Below are positions 1 through 11,308 of a stretch of 64,000 bases of DNA, in pieces (position 1 is the first letter of the stretch; each line of letters begins with the position of its first letter). This DNA comes from Artocarpus heterophyllus (Eukaryota > Streptophyta > Magnoliopsida > Rosales > Moraceae): contig CM046353.1 of NCBI GenBank assembly GCA_025403435.1, positions 21,707,987 to 21,771,986 of the forward strand, in the 5' to 3' direction. A model generated the notes under the pieces. That model ran no database searches and was not told where the DNA came from. It saw nothing but the letters and a program-made list of their open reading frames with translations. The position numbers and the translations under genes were made by a program.

Positions 1-90
1 AATCAACTTAACAGGGACGGTATTTGCATTTATTCTACTATTGAGACAAACATTAATTTCGAGGACAAAATTCTTTTAGGGGAGGAGAGT
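1..90 (+). mobile_element. Gypsy A: 3' end of internal region with polypurine tract
   Basis: This is the last internal stretch of a Ty3-gypsy element that enters from the left edge. The text 'aatttcgaggacaaaattc' followed by the purine run TTTTAGGGGAGGAGAG (74-89) closely parallels the end of gypsy B at 24695-24730, where the same phrase precedes the 3' LTR. The polypurine tract primes plus-strand synthesis in reverse transcription. No protein-coding part of gypsy A is inside the window. Confidence 0.75.
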
Positions 91-2645
91 TGTATTGCCC
101 AAAATTTAGTCAATAAAGATTAGTATGCAAAGTGGGATATTAGTGCGCCTGATTAAAATTTGGGTTTTAATTTATCATTTTTATGGTATTTTGTTGATAA
201 ATTTCATTTCAATTATTTTGTTATTTTATTTTAATTTCTTCAGATTATCTAATCAGTCTTTATAAATTCTAAAAATTGATTTAATTTTTGAGACATTATA
301 ACAATTTGGCAAATGCCAAATGTGTCCCTAAATACCCAACATGTCCTCACTCCACAACACTCAGGCTTTAAATTGAAAACCATGCGCAAAACATGGTTTT
401 TGTTGAAATGATTCTCTCTCTCTCTCTCCCCCTTCCTTACTCCACATCTCTCCCTCTCTTAGATACTCCATTTTTTTTCAAAGAACTCAAACATACTCAA
501 GAGCTATAGCCCCGATTTCTAGCCAAATCCAAGCCAAGAACCGGCATTTTGAATCCATCAAAGCTTACAAAACTGTTCAATCAAGGATAGAGATGTTCAA
601 AAAAAATTAAACATGAGATTTTAAAGCTTTTAAACTTTGATTTTGGATGATCGAATAGTGTTAGAATGGCTGAGTTTTTAAGTTACATTGGAACAATTTT
701 GTTCCAAGAAAAATTTGACAAATTACTTTGCATGTTATGATCTAGGCATGAACTAGAAGACGTTTCAACTAAAATTGTATAATGATCTTGTTGGGAAAAA
801 CAATGTGAGGTGTGCAGTGGGAATTTTAAAAATTTTAACATCAGAGTATTTTTCCAAAACACAAGTTTGACATGCTATATGTATAAATTAAACAGATCTT
901 ACTAACCTTTGTGTATCGAAGAACCTCCGCAACCTGTGAAGAGAAGTAACGTTCCAGAAGAGCCTCAACCAACTGGACTTCTTTGCTATTCTCTATCCAC
1001 GATCGGAGTAAGTGTGGGCTCACACGTACAGCTCTTCCATCGGTGACTCTCCTTCCAACCAATCGAGAGAACCCAAAGCTAGTGTTCGTGATTTGTGAAT
1101 AAAAGCTCTCAGGGAGTTTTCAGATGCTCACTAGAAGAGTATCACTCTTAATCTCTCAATTGATATGAGTAACTCATGAGACTTACTCCCTTTATATAGC
1201 GATTGTTAGACATGTATGCCCTAAGGAGTAAAAATGTAATATGTTTTTGGAGACATTTTTATCAATAAAGAATTTATTCATTTATATATACCAAATCTTG
1301 TCCTCTTTACGTTCATATTTATTGAATGTATGATAAGCAAACAGTAGTCTGAGACTGTCAGTCTAAACCTTAAGAATTGGGCATATGATAGACTGGTTAT
1401 GCGGAAGACACGATTTTTAAGGTGACGGTCTAAAACATATGATCCGCAATCGAAGGAATAAAGTTGGGCGCTTTATTCATGTAAAGGTTGTTATGTTGTC
1501 TATATCCCTTTTGGGAGATGGTTTGTCTTGGCCATCGGAGTTGGACTCCGTGAATAGAAACATTGGCGCGTTGTCATAGGTGACGATGTGTTGGATCGGG
1601 ACATAAAGTGAATTGATTTAGATTAATAATTCTGTCTTGGGAAATTGATTTACTTTAGACAATCACTTGTATAGTAACTTAATCCTGAGATGAATAGTGA
1701 GCCGTTGTCTCGACTTGTGTCTTTTGATGTACAAATGGGTGACTCCCCACATCTCTATAGTGGTATGCATGCCGGTACGTTGGAGGCATGACTCTTGATA
1801 GCGTAGACTTGTTATTCATAGATATGGAATCCATAGCTCCTCTTTAGAGTAATGATATCCTCTTATATGCGTTATCCTGTAATTGGAAAACTGGACCGCT
1901 CAACCATTTAGATACATAGGTGTAACCGAATGGTATACTATCTTGGATGGTAAGTTTTCTAATGGTGAGACAATGGAATGTAAGATAAAAATACATCTGG
2001 AAGGTAAGACAAAACTTATCCTTAAGCTGATTATGGATTATCATATGGGGATACGATACACTTTGATATGTCATGGAGACTTAGCTACACGAGCTTTCTT
2101 GTAATTCTATAAAGTTCGAGAGTGCAGCTCCAAGCTTTAGTGGAGTAGCGTTGGAGTTCATAATTGTGAAATGTATTATCTGGGATAGTGGTTTTCATAA
2201 TTATCATGAGCTTTAACCTTATAGGTCCATTTTGGTCTCCTTTGCTAGCTCACAAAATCCTGTAACGACACAGCGTGCTTTCCTAATAATTTGTGACTTA
2301 TGTCGGATGTTATCGGATTGGTTTTAAAATTTGTAAGAATTAAATAATTCATGTCTGTTTATTGGTTGAATTAATTTTGTAATCAAATTAATTTAGGATA
2401 AACTTGTTGAATTATTGGATCAGATAATTCTTGTCTGTTTATCGGTTGGTTTAATTTTGGATAAATTAGATCAAGATAAACTTGTAGAATTATTGTGAAT
2501 TGATTTATTTCCTTAGAGATTATCTTGATAAAGTTTGTTTTGATCAGAAAACTTCTCTATTGGGTTATTTGAATCAAAACTGAGACTTTATCCTTTAGAA
2601 TCTCGGGTGAAAAATAAAAGATTCGCAGAGATTTTTTCTCGGGAG

Positions 2646-2724
2646 TTCGGCCTGCCGAATGACATGTTCGGCCTGCCGATGGAGCCTGTTCGGCCTGCCG
2701 ATCAGCCTGTTTGGCCTGTCAATC
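2646..2724. repeat. 21-22 bp phased palindrome array, copia A-family solo LTR
   Basis: Four copies of TTCGGCCTGCCGAA or close variants start at 2646, 2667, 2689 and 2711 (spacing 21, 22, 22). The arms TTCGGC and GCCGAA are reverse complements around a 2 bp centre. The fourth copy is decayed (TTGGCCTGTCAATC). The array ends about 120 bp upstream of the TATA box, in the expected U3 promoter/enhancer region. Function is unknown. Confidence 0.85.
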
Positions 2725-2841
2725 AACGAGAGATAAGATTATGCATTTTCATGCAGATCTTATCAAATATTGATCCGAACTTGATTATGTTTCAAGTTTT
2801 TTAGACCTAATCTGATAAGGACTAACCCCAGGACCAATGGC

Positions 2842-2849
2842 TATATAAA
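2842..2849 (+). promoter_or_regulatory. Probable LTR TATA box
   Basis: TATATAAAG in 'ggctatataaaggg' lies about two-thirds into the LTR. The same site is present in reverse in the copia A LTRs (near 1190) and as TATAAAAAGG in copia B at 32371 and 40061. Its place between the palindrome array and the LTR end fits a U3/R boundary. Confidence 0.6.
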
Positions 2850-3355
2850 GGGAGTGAGTCTCATGATTTAAAAAGATCAATTGAGAGATTAAGAGTGATA
2901 CTCTTCTAGTGAGCATCTGAAAACTCCCTGAGAGCTTTTATTCACAAATCACGAACACTAGCTTTGGGTTCTCTCTCTTGGTTGGAAGGAGAGTCATCGG
3001 TGGAAGAGCTGTACGTGTGAGCCCACACTCACTCCGGTTGTGGATAGAGAATAACAAAGAAGACCAGTTGGTTGAGGCTCTTCTGGAACGTTACTTTTCT
3101 ACACAGGTTGCGGAGGCTCTTCATACAAAGGTTAGTAAGATCTGTCTAATTTTATACATATAGCATGTCAAACTCGTGTTTTGGAAATTACTCTGATGAA
3201 AATTTTTAAAATTCCGCTGCGCACCGTGTTTCCAACAACGATTGGTCCTGGGGTAAGTCCTTATCAGATTAGGTCTCAAAAACTCGAAACAGAATCAAGT
3301 TCGGATTAATATCTAATAAGATCTGTGCGAAAATGCGTAATCTTATCTCTCACTG

Positions 3356-3390
3356 ATCGACAGGCCAAACACGTAGATCGATAGGCCGAA
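3356..3390. repeat. Two palindrome motifs, copia A LTR
   Basis: ATCGACAGGCCAAA (3356-3369) and ATCGATAGGCCGAA (3377-3390) are 21 bp apart. They are decayed copies of the 14 bp palindrome at the equivalent place in the reverse-oriented LTR, so this copy has two recognisable units where the solo LTR has four. Confidence 0.75.
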
Positions 3391-4823
3391 CTACCGCATC
3401 AATATCTCCATGAATCTTTTATATTCCACCCGAGATTCTATAGGATAAAGTCTCAATTTTGATTCAAATAACCCAATAGAGAAGTTATCTGATCAAAACA
3501 AACTTTATCAAGATAATCTCTAAGGAAATAAATCAATTCATAATAATTCTACAAGTTTATCTTGATTTAATTTATCCAATTAAATCAACCGATAAACAGA
3601 CAAGAATTATCCAATCCCAATAATTCAACAAGTTTATCTTAAATTAATTTTATTACAAAATTAATTCAACCAATAAATAGACATGAATTATTTGATTCTT
3701 TCAAATTTTAAACCAATCTGATAAATCCGACATAAGTCACCAATTATTGAAAAAGCACGCCGTATCGTTACAGGATTTTGTGAGCTAGCAAAGGGGACCA
3801 AAATGGACCTATAAAGTTCAAGCTCATGATAATTATGAAACCCAATATCCCAGATATACATTTCACAATTATCAACTCCAACGCTACTCCACTAAAAGCT
3901 TGGAGCTGCACTCTCAAACTTTATAGAATTATGAAGCTCGTGTAGCTAGTCGCCATGACATATCAAGTGTATCGATCCCATATGATCATCCGTAATCGCT
4001 TAAGGACAAGTTCTGTCTTACCTTCCTGATTATTTTTATCTTACGTTCTATTATCTCACCATTAGAAAACTTACCACCCAAAGATAGTATACCATTCGGT
4101 TACACCTACATATCCAAATGGTTGAGCGCTCCAGTTTTCCAATTACAAGATAACGCATGTAAGAGGATATCATTACGCCTAAAGAGGAGCTATGGATTCC
4201 ATATCTATAAATAACAAGTCTACGCTATCAAGAGTCATGCCTCTAATGTACCAGCATGTATACCACTATTGAGATGTGGGAGTCACCCTTTGGTACATCA
4301 AAAGACACAAGTCGAGACAATAGGCCCACTATACATCTCAGGATTAAGATACAATACAAATGATTGTCTAAAGTGAATTAATTTGCCAAGACAGAATTAT
4401 TAATCCAAATCAATTGACTTTGTGTCTCGATCCAACACATCGTCACCTACGACAATGTGCCAATGTTTCTATTCACGGAGTCCAACTCCGATGGTCAAGA
4501 CAAACCATCTCCCTATAGGGATATAGACAACATAACAATCTTTGCATGAATAAAGCGCCCAACTTTATTCCCTCGATTGCGGATCACATGTTTTTGATCG
4601 TCACCTTAAGAATCGTGTCTTCCGCATAATTAGTCCTTCAAATGCCCAATTCTTAAAGGTTTAGACCGACGGTCTCAGACTACTATTTGCTTAACATACA
4701 TTCAACAAATATGAACGTAAAGAGGACAAGTTTTGGTATATATAAATGAATAAATTCTTTATTGATAAAAATGTCTCAAAAAACGTATTACATTTTTACT
4801 CCTTAGGGCATACATATCTAACA

Positions 4824-5526
4824 AGCTCCCACTTGCACTAAGTGAGTAAATACAACAAATCTCGCATCCCCATAGCTTTCACATGTTTCTCGAAGACTCT
4901 CCCTGTAAGTGTCTTCGTAAATGGATCAGCTAAATTGTCCTCAGACGCGATCTTGTACACCGGTGACATGTCGTCCTCAACGAAGTCCTTTATCACATTG
5001 ATACTTCCGATCAATATGTTTACTCTTCTTGTGAAATCTTGGTTCCTTAGCATTAGTTACCGCCGCACTATTATCACAGTACAGTGATACCACCTTATCC
5101 ATGCCAGGAACAACCTCAAGATCCCCAAGGAACTTGCGGAGCCACACTGCTTCTTTCGAAGCATCACTAGCTGCCACATACTCAGCCTCCATCGTTGAAT
5201 CCGAAGTGCAATCTTACTTCGCACTTCTCCAACGGATGGCACCACCGCCCAGAGTAAACAGAAACCTCGAAGTCGATTTCCTAGAATCCAAACAAGATTA
5301 AAAATCCAAATCAGTATATCCTAGAGGAGTTAGCTCCTCTCCCAAATATACAAGCATAAACCACTCGAGTCCTTCGCAGGTACTTGAAAATATGCTTTAC
5401 CGCAACCCAGTGGTTTAGTCTTGGATCCACCTGAAATCGACTCACAATCCTGACCGCATTGCTAATATCCAGTCGTATGCAAAGCATGGCATACATGAGA
5501 CTACCCACTGCTGAAGCATAAGGCAC
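4824..5526 (-). pseudogene. Copia A pol fragment: end of reverse transcriptase and RNase H
   Basis: On the minus strand, 5311-5526 encodes the copia segment beginning VPYASAVGSLMYAMLC and containing VAVKHIFKYLRRT, which lies between reverse transcriptase and RNase H. 5053-5192 encodes an RNase H piece with EAEYVAASDASKEAVWL and SLYCDNSAA, and 4838-5053 the C-terminal ASEDNLADPFTKTL. Frames change between pieces and stops are present. The same peptides occur in copia B at 37713-38390, showing the two are sister families. Upstream gag, protease and integrase are missing because the sequence runs straight into another LTR at 5527. Confidence 0.85.
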
Positions 5527-7432
5527 TGTTGGAAACAAGTGGCGCAGTGAAATTTTAACAATTTTTTCCATCAGAGTAATTTCTAAAACACAAGTTTGAC
5601 ATGTTATATGTATAAATTAGACAGATCTTACTAACCTCAGTGTGCCAAAGAACCTCTGCAACCTGTGTAGAGAAGTAACGTTCCAAAAGAGCCTCAACCA
5701 ACTGGTCTTCTTTGCTATTCTCTATCCACAACCAGAGTGAGTGTGGGCTCACACATACAGCTCTTCCACCGATGACTCTCCTTCCAACCAATAGAGAGAA
5801 CCCAAAGCTAGTGTTTGTGATTTGTGAACAAAAGCTCTTAGGGAGTTTTTTAGATGCTCACTCGAAGAGTATCACTCTTAATCTCTCAAATTGATCTGAG
5901 TAAATCATGAGACTCGCTCCCTTTTATAGCTGTTGGTCCTAGGGTCAGTCCATATCAGATTAGGTCTCAAAAACTCGAAACAGAATCAAGTTCGGATCAA
6001 TATCTAATAAGATCCACGTGAAAACGCGTAATCTTATCTCCCGCTGATCGGCAGGCCGAACATTCTGATCGGCAGGCCGAACTCCCGAGAAAAAATCTCC
6101 GCGAATCTTTTATTTTCCACCCGAGATTCTAAAGGATAAAGTCTCAGTTTTGATTCAAATAACCCAATAGAGAAGATATCTGATCAAAACAAACTTTATC
6201 AAGATAATCTCTAAGAAAATAAATCAATTCACAATAATTCTACAAGTTTATCTTGATCTAATTTATCCAAAATTAAATCAACCGATAAAGAAAGAATTAT
6301 CTAATCGCAATAATTCAACAAGTTTATCTTGAACTAATTTCTTACAAAATTAATTCAACCGATAAATAGACATGAATTATTTGATTCTTACAAATTTTAA
6401 ACCAATCTGATAAATCCGACATAAGTCACCAATTATTGGAAAAGCACGCCGTGTCGTTACAGGATTTTGTGAGCTAGCAAAGGGGACCAAAATGGACCTA
6501 TAAAGTTCAGCTCATGATAATTATGAAACCCAATATCCCAGATATACATTTCACAATTATCAACTCCAACGCTACTCCACTAAAAGCTTGGAGCTGCACT
6601 CTCGAACTTTATAGAATTATGAAGCTCGTGTAGCTAAGTCGCCATGACATATCATAGTGTATCGCATCCCCATATGATCATCCGTAATCGGCTTAAGGAC
6701 AAGTTCTGTCTTACCTTCCTGATTATTTTTATCTTACGTTCCATTGTCTCACCATTACAAAACTTACCATCCAAGATAGTATACCATTCGGTTACACCTA
6801 TGTATCCAAATGGTTGAGCGCTCCAGTTTTCCAATTACAGGACAACGCATAAAAAAGGATATCATTACTCCTAAAGAGGAGCTATGGATTCCATATCTAT
6901 GAACAACAAGTCTACGCTATCAAGAGTCATGCCTCCAACGTACCGGCATGCATACCACTATAGAGATGTGGGAGTCGCCCATTTGTACCTCAAAAGACAC
7001 AAGTCGAGACAACGGGCCCACTATTCATCTCAGGATTAAGACACAATACAAATGACTGTCTAAAGTGAATCGATTTGCTGAGACAGAATTATTAATCCAA
7101 ATCAATTCACTTTATGTCCCGATCCAACACATCGTCACTATGACAACGTGCCAATGTTTCTATTCACGGAGTCCAACTCTGATGGCCAAGAGAAACCATC
7201 TCCCATAAGGGATATAGACAACATAACAATCTTTACATGAATAAAGCGCCCAACTTTATTCCCTCGATTGCTGATCATATGTTTTAGACCGTCATCTTAA
7301 GAATCGTGTCTTCCGCATAATCAGTCCATCATATGCCAAATTCTTAAGTTTTAGACTGACAGTCTCAGACTATGTTTGCTTATCATACATTCAACAAATA
7401 TGAACGTAAAGAGGACAAGATTTGGTATATAT
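5527..7432 (-). repeat. Copia A family LTR copy B, far end missing
   Basis: Reverse LTR starting TGTTGGAAACAAG and colinear with the other copies up to 'tttggtatatatga' near 7432. About 70 bp expected there (the element-5' LTR tip ending in ATCTAACA) are missing. It directly follows a broken pol fragment, so it is either a nested insertion or a product of unequal recombination. Palindromes lie at 6047-6060 and 6068-6081. Confidence 0.8.
6047..6081. repeat. Two palindrome motifs, copia A LTR copy B
   Basis: Two identical ATCGGCAGGCCGAA units start at 6047 and 6068, 21 bp apart. They are among the least decayed copies in the window. Confidence 0.8.
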
Positions 7433-7440
7433 GAAGGCCC

Positions 7441-8893
7441 CATCGGCAGGCCAAACACGTAGATCGGAAGGCCGAACTACCGCATCAATATCTCCGTGAA
7501 TCTTTTATTTTCCACCCGAAATTCTATAGGATAAAGTCTAAGTTTTCATTCAAATAACCCAATAGAGAAGTTATCTGATCAAAACAAACTTTATCAAGAT
7601 AATCTCTAAGAAAATTAATCAATTCACAATATTCTACAAGTTTATCTTGATTTAATTTATCCAATTAAATCAATCGATAAACAGACAAAATTATCCGATC
7701 CCAATAATTCAACAAGTTTATCTTAAATTAATTTTATTACAAAATTAATTCAACCAATAAACAGACATGAATTATTTGATTCTTTCAAATTTTAAACCAA
7801 TCTGATAAATCTGACATAAGTCACCAATTATTGAAAAAGCACGTCGTATCGTTACAGGATTTTGTGAGCTAGCAAAGGGGACCAAAATGGACCTATAAAG
7901 TTCAAGCTCACTATTTATGAAACCTAATATCCTATATACATTTTACAATTATCAACTCCAACGCTACTCCACTAAAAGCTTGGAGCTACACTCTCAAACT
8001 TTATAGAATTATGAAGCCCGTATAGCTAAGTCTCCATGACATATCAAAGTATCGTATCCCATATCATAATCCATAGTCAACTTAAGGACAAGTTCTGTCT
8101 TACCTTTCTGATTATTTTTATCTTACGTTCCATTATCACCATTAGAAAACTTACCATCCAAAGATTGTATACCATTTGGTTACACCTATGTATCCAAATG
8201 GTTGAGCGCTTCGGTTTTCCAATTGTAGGATAACACATATAAGCGAGGATATCATTACTCCTACAGAGGAGCTATGGATTCCATATCTATAAAACAAGTC
8301 TATGCTATCAAGAGTCATGCCTCCAACGTACCAGCATGCATACCACTATTGAGATGTGGAGTCACCTTGGTACATCAAAAGACACAAGTCAAGACAACGG
8401 GCCCTCTATCCATCTTAGGATTAAGATACAATACAAATGATTGTCTAAAGTGAATCGATTTGCCAAGACAGAATTTTAATCCAAATCAATTCACTTTGTG
8501 TCCGATCTAACACATCGTAACTATGACAACGTGCCAATGTTTCTATTCCTGGAGTCCAATTCCGATGGTCAAGACAAACCATCTCCCTATAGGGATATAG
8601 ACAACATAACAATCTTGCATGAATAAAGCGCCCAATTTATTCCCTCGATTGCGGATCATATGTTTTGACCGTCACCTTAAGAATCGTTCTTTCGCATAAT
8701 CCGTCCATCAAATGCCCAATTCTTAAAGGTTTAGACCAACAGTCTCAGACTACTATTTGCTTAACATACATTCAACAAATATGAACGTAAAGAGGACAAG
8801 ATTTGGTATATATAAATGAATAAATTCTTTATAGATAAAAATGTCTCAAAAAAACGTATTACATTTTACTCCTTAGGGCATACATATCTAACA
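7441..8893 (-). repeat. Copia A family LTR copy C, partial, with true outer end
   Basis: The sequence jumps from the far end of LTR B back to the palindrome region and continues colinearly (reverse) to CATATCTAACA at 8893, followed by the target duplication GATCT. About 1.45 kb of the LTR is present; the part normally before the palindromes in + order is missing. The breakpoint lies at the first palindrome (7442). Confidence 0.8.
7442..7476. repeat. Two palindrome motifs at an LTR-LTR breakpoint
   Basis: ATCGGCAGGCCAAA (7442-7455) and ATCGGAAGGCCGAA (7463-7476), 21 bp apart, sit immediately after the junction of LTR copies B and C. Confidence 0.75.
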
Positions 8894-10264
8894 GATCTTA
8901 ACCTCAAATCCAAGCATTAATTCAAACATAAACAAAATTAAATAGCTTTACATTTATTGTCCATTTTTTTAATTATGTGAGTAAATATGTGAAAAATGAT
9001 CGAAAAGTATTGTATTGTATGTGAACTCAGATGGTCGGTAACCGAGTTAACAGCCTAAGATGATAGTTTTGCCGACCGTTTTTCATTTTATGATTTAGAA
9101 ATGTTTTGAAAAGAATATGATTTTGTGTTCAAAAACACGATAACATGAAGATTTTATACACGATTGTTTCGAGTCTAAAGGCACAAGGCGCTGAGTTTAG
9201 AGTAACAAAGATTTGCGGTGTAGGCATGAACGGTTAGGAAACGAGGTAGGACTTTAGACCCTTCTTTTTGGTAGCCATGGTTTTAAAAAGGAGTTTCGAT
9301 CATACTACATTTTCTTAAAACATTTCTAGAAATAAATTGCCTGCGTTAATTTATTTCCAAGAGATATTGCATTGATAATATGAATGATAATGATAAATGT
9401 AAATTGATGATCAGTAAAAAAAATGGCTAGAGAATGATATGACTAAAATGACATTGGATACCAAATGAATTAAGAATCCCGTTTGGAATGATATGATTGT
9501 CCATGATCCCATGCAAAGAGATCGGATCGCACAGAAAGCAACCTTGGAGGTAGTCCTGAAACCCAACTGGGCCACTTCCGTGGTGATTTAGTAGGCATTA
9601 CACATGAAGAATAATGATGTATGATCCAATATAATCACAGATGATGAATGGTAAGCACAAATTTAATTAATCATTTATGATGAATTTGAGGACTACAAAT
9701 AGAGAGAAATAAGTATGCATTTATTTAATCATTTATTATTCCTCTAAAAATGAATTTGAATCCATTTACTTTATTCTATGAATGATAATTTGAAACCCAA
9801 GTCTTATGGAGCCTTTCACTTATATTTTGTTTTAAATCTCTCCCCTCTACGTGACGTAGTACGCCGTCGAGTAGGATGTTGCTATTGTTCTCACACAGTC
9901 CGTGAGTTATTTAACTTATTTGTTTTATTACCAAGGCATGTAATAATAGGGCATTTTAAAGACTTAGATCAATTTTCTTATGGACTATGATTATATTAAT
10001 TCTATATGTTTGTACTATGTGTGCACTATGTGGGGTCCGGTGAGGCTCAAACTATTTCTCAATGGACTTTAAACCAAAAAACTTATTTTATGAGGTTATT
10101 TAAGGAATTTTATTGTTAAATTTTAAAGATTAGTAAGATTTTAAAAAGGTTCAAATTTACCACATTTTCCTAAATTATTAATAAAATAATCAACAAGTTT
10201 AATTAAACCTATTTAATTGATTTAATTAAACGGCCACATCACCACCTGGGTTTGGGTTCATGAC

Positions 10265-10691
10265 AAGCCATTATAAAAAGAAAATATCTTCCTTTTGATA
10301 GATCACTTGAGAAATTTAGAAAGAATTTCTAGAGAGAAAATTGGGAAACTCCTATAAAATTAATGTTCCACATCATGGACAATTATTCTTGGTTTTTTCT
10401 TATGGTTGGAAGGAGGCTCGTTACAAGAGAAAGATTAAACAATGTGGTCCACTCGTATTCTGATCATAAAAAAGAAAATAGTGAAGAAAACCAGTTGGTT
10501 AAGGCATTTTTGGACGTGATTCTATTGTAGCAATTCTATCGAGTTAATTTAGTCAGAAGTGTAGTTATTGATTTCTTAGAGGTTCAAAATCCTATGAATA
10601 ATTCATGATTATAGCATGCTTAACTCAAATCTATGAAACAACTTTGTTTAAAATTTTTAAAATTATGTTGCATACTTGTTTTCTAACAATT
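10265..10691 (+). repeat. Diverged remnant of an older copia LTR
   Basis: This stretch reads like the last 400 bp of the copia A/B LTRs: a TATA-like 'ccattataaaaag', 'ggttggaaggag' near 10404, 'gtgaagaaaaccagttggtt' near 10480, 'atagcatg' near 10611, and a terminal 'acttgttttctaacaa'. It is more diverged than any other copy. It begins exactly where the gypsy A LTR ends, so gypsy A probably inserted into this LTR close to its TATA box. Confidence 0.6.
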
Positions 10692-11308
10692 TATAGGACA
10701 TGGATTATGCCTCCCAATTGCCTGATTCTAGAGTTGTTCTAGTTGGCAAAGAGAGGAGCAACTTCCTTATTACTTCTAGTTGACTTCTCATTTGTTTTTT
10801 TTATTATTTGCCTTGACGTTACTTCTTTCCTAAGATGACGTGATTCTTGTTTTTATATGTAGATTTGGCCAATTTGGTCTTCACAAGATCTGAGGGTGAT
10901 CCTATCTAGATTTATTCCGTATGGGTCCCGTTGGTCTCTAGTCGATTGTCAACACCAGTTGACTTGCCATCTTTAACGGTCTAGCCCCTCCTCCATTCGA
11001 TTCTTCTAAATAATCGGCTGACACGCATATGATGAAGATTATGGTATTATTTTTACTCTCAACGGTAGTGGTTGTATATTTTCAATCGAAATGAAAATAT
11101 CTTATTCTAAATCATACTAAAAGGTGATTACAAAATTATTAACATTTATAGTATCTAAAATACAATGAACTTGACTATAATAGAATCCTAATTCCTCCTT
11201 AATTCCTTTGAAAAATATGTATTCTTTTGATAGCCATATGAAGGACCATCATCTTAAGTTCTTTATAGATTCACATTGCTAGACTGTATTTTGAGTTGTC
11301 AATTAATT
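10692..11308. other. Unannotated AT-rich intergenic stretch
   Basis: No convincing coding region, RNA gene or repeat boundary was seen here. Confidence 0.4.

Larger units (their letters stand above)
1206..3236 (+). mobile_element. Solo LTR of the copia A family inserted in a copia A LTR, opposite orientation
   Basis: The LTR runs from TGTTAGACATG to TTTCCAACA, about 2.03 kb, in the + direction. The reverse LTR text stops at 'tatagcgat' and resumes at 'cgattggtcc', so CGAT (perhaps 5 bp with one mismatch) is duplicated. No internal coding sequence or primer-binding site follows, so it is a solo LTR left by recombination between the two LTRs of a former element. It has a TATA box (2842-2849) and four palindrome motifs (2646-2724). 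Confidence 0.85.
789..4823 (-). repeat. Copia A 3' LTR, split by a forward solo LTR
   Basis: Reverse-oriented LTR read at 789-1205 and 3237-4823, about 2.0 kb in all. It matches the forward copy at 1206-3236 along its whole length in reverse complement. It ends at 4823, where the element's polypurine tract follows (reverse strand GTGCAAGTGGGAGCT, 4824-4838). Two palindrome motifs lie at 3356-3369 and 3377-3390. Confidence 0.85.
789..8893 (-). mobile_element. Copia A: rearranged reverse-oriented Ty1-copia element with 5 bp target duplication
   Basis: The block is flanked by GATCT at 784-788 and at 8894-8898. It begins with TGTTGG (the reverse of an LTR end) and finishes with ATCTAACA (the reverse of an LTR start). 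In + order it holds a reverse LTR, a short end-of-pol piece, a second reverse LTR lacking its far end and a third partial reverse LTR. Most of gag-pol and the primer-binding region are gone, so it cannot move by itself. The single intact duplication shows that one insertion was later rearranged by recombination or a second insertion. Confidence 0.85.
91..10264 (+). mobile_element. Gypsy A 3' LTR, interrupted by copia A at 789-8898
   Basis: The LTR starts TGTATTGCCC right after the polypurine tract and ends near TTCATGACA at 10264. Without the insert it is about 2.06 kb, the same as the gypsy B LTR. Shared landmarks in the same order are a (CT)n tract (413-427 here), a 'gaggtaggact' box near 9243, a 'ggtagtcctgaaacccaactgggcc' region near 9548, a 'gagcctttc' box near 9810 and a 'ggcatgtaa' box near 9933. 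It is a diverged relative of gypsy B and lacks the GC-rich palindrome array found there. The end at 10264 is inferred by analogy. Confidence 0.75.

Noticed and set aside
841..1062. Recurrent short open frame reading VGRRV...WIEN in three copia A-family LTRs (841-1062 -, 2978-3163 +, 5555-5791 -)
   Set aside because: Its 5' edge is a TTG, not ATG, in the copies checked, and it lies in the LTR leader. Copia B copies have stops in it. Shared descent of the LTR explains the similarity.
789..8893. Reading the whole reverse block as one intact copia element
   Set aside because: Only about 700 bp of interior remains and three LTR copies are present; the pol text stops directly at LTR B, so it is rearranged.
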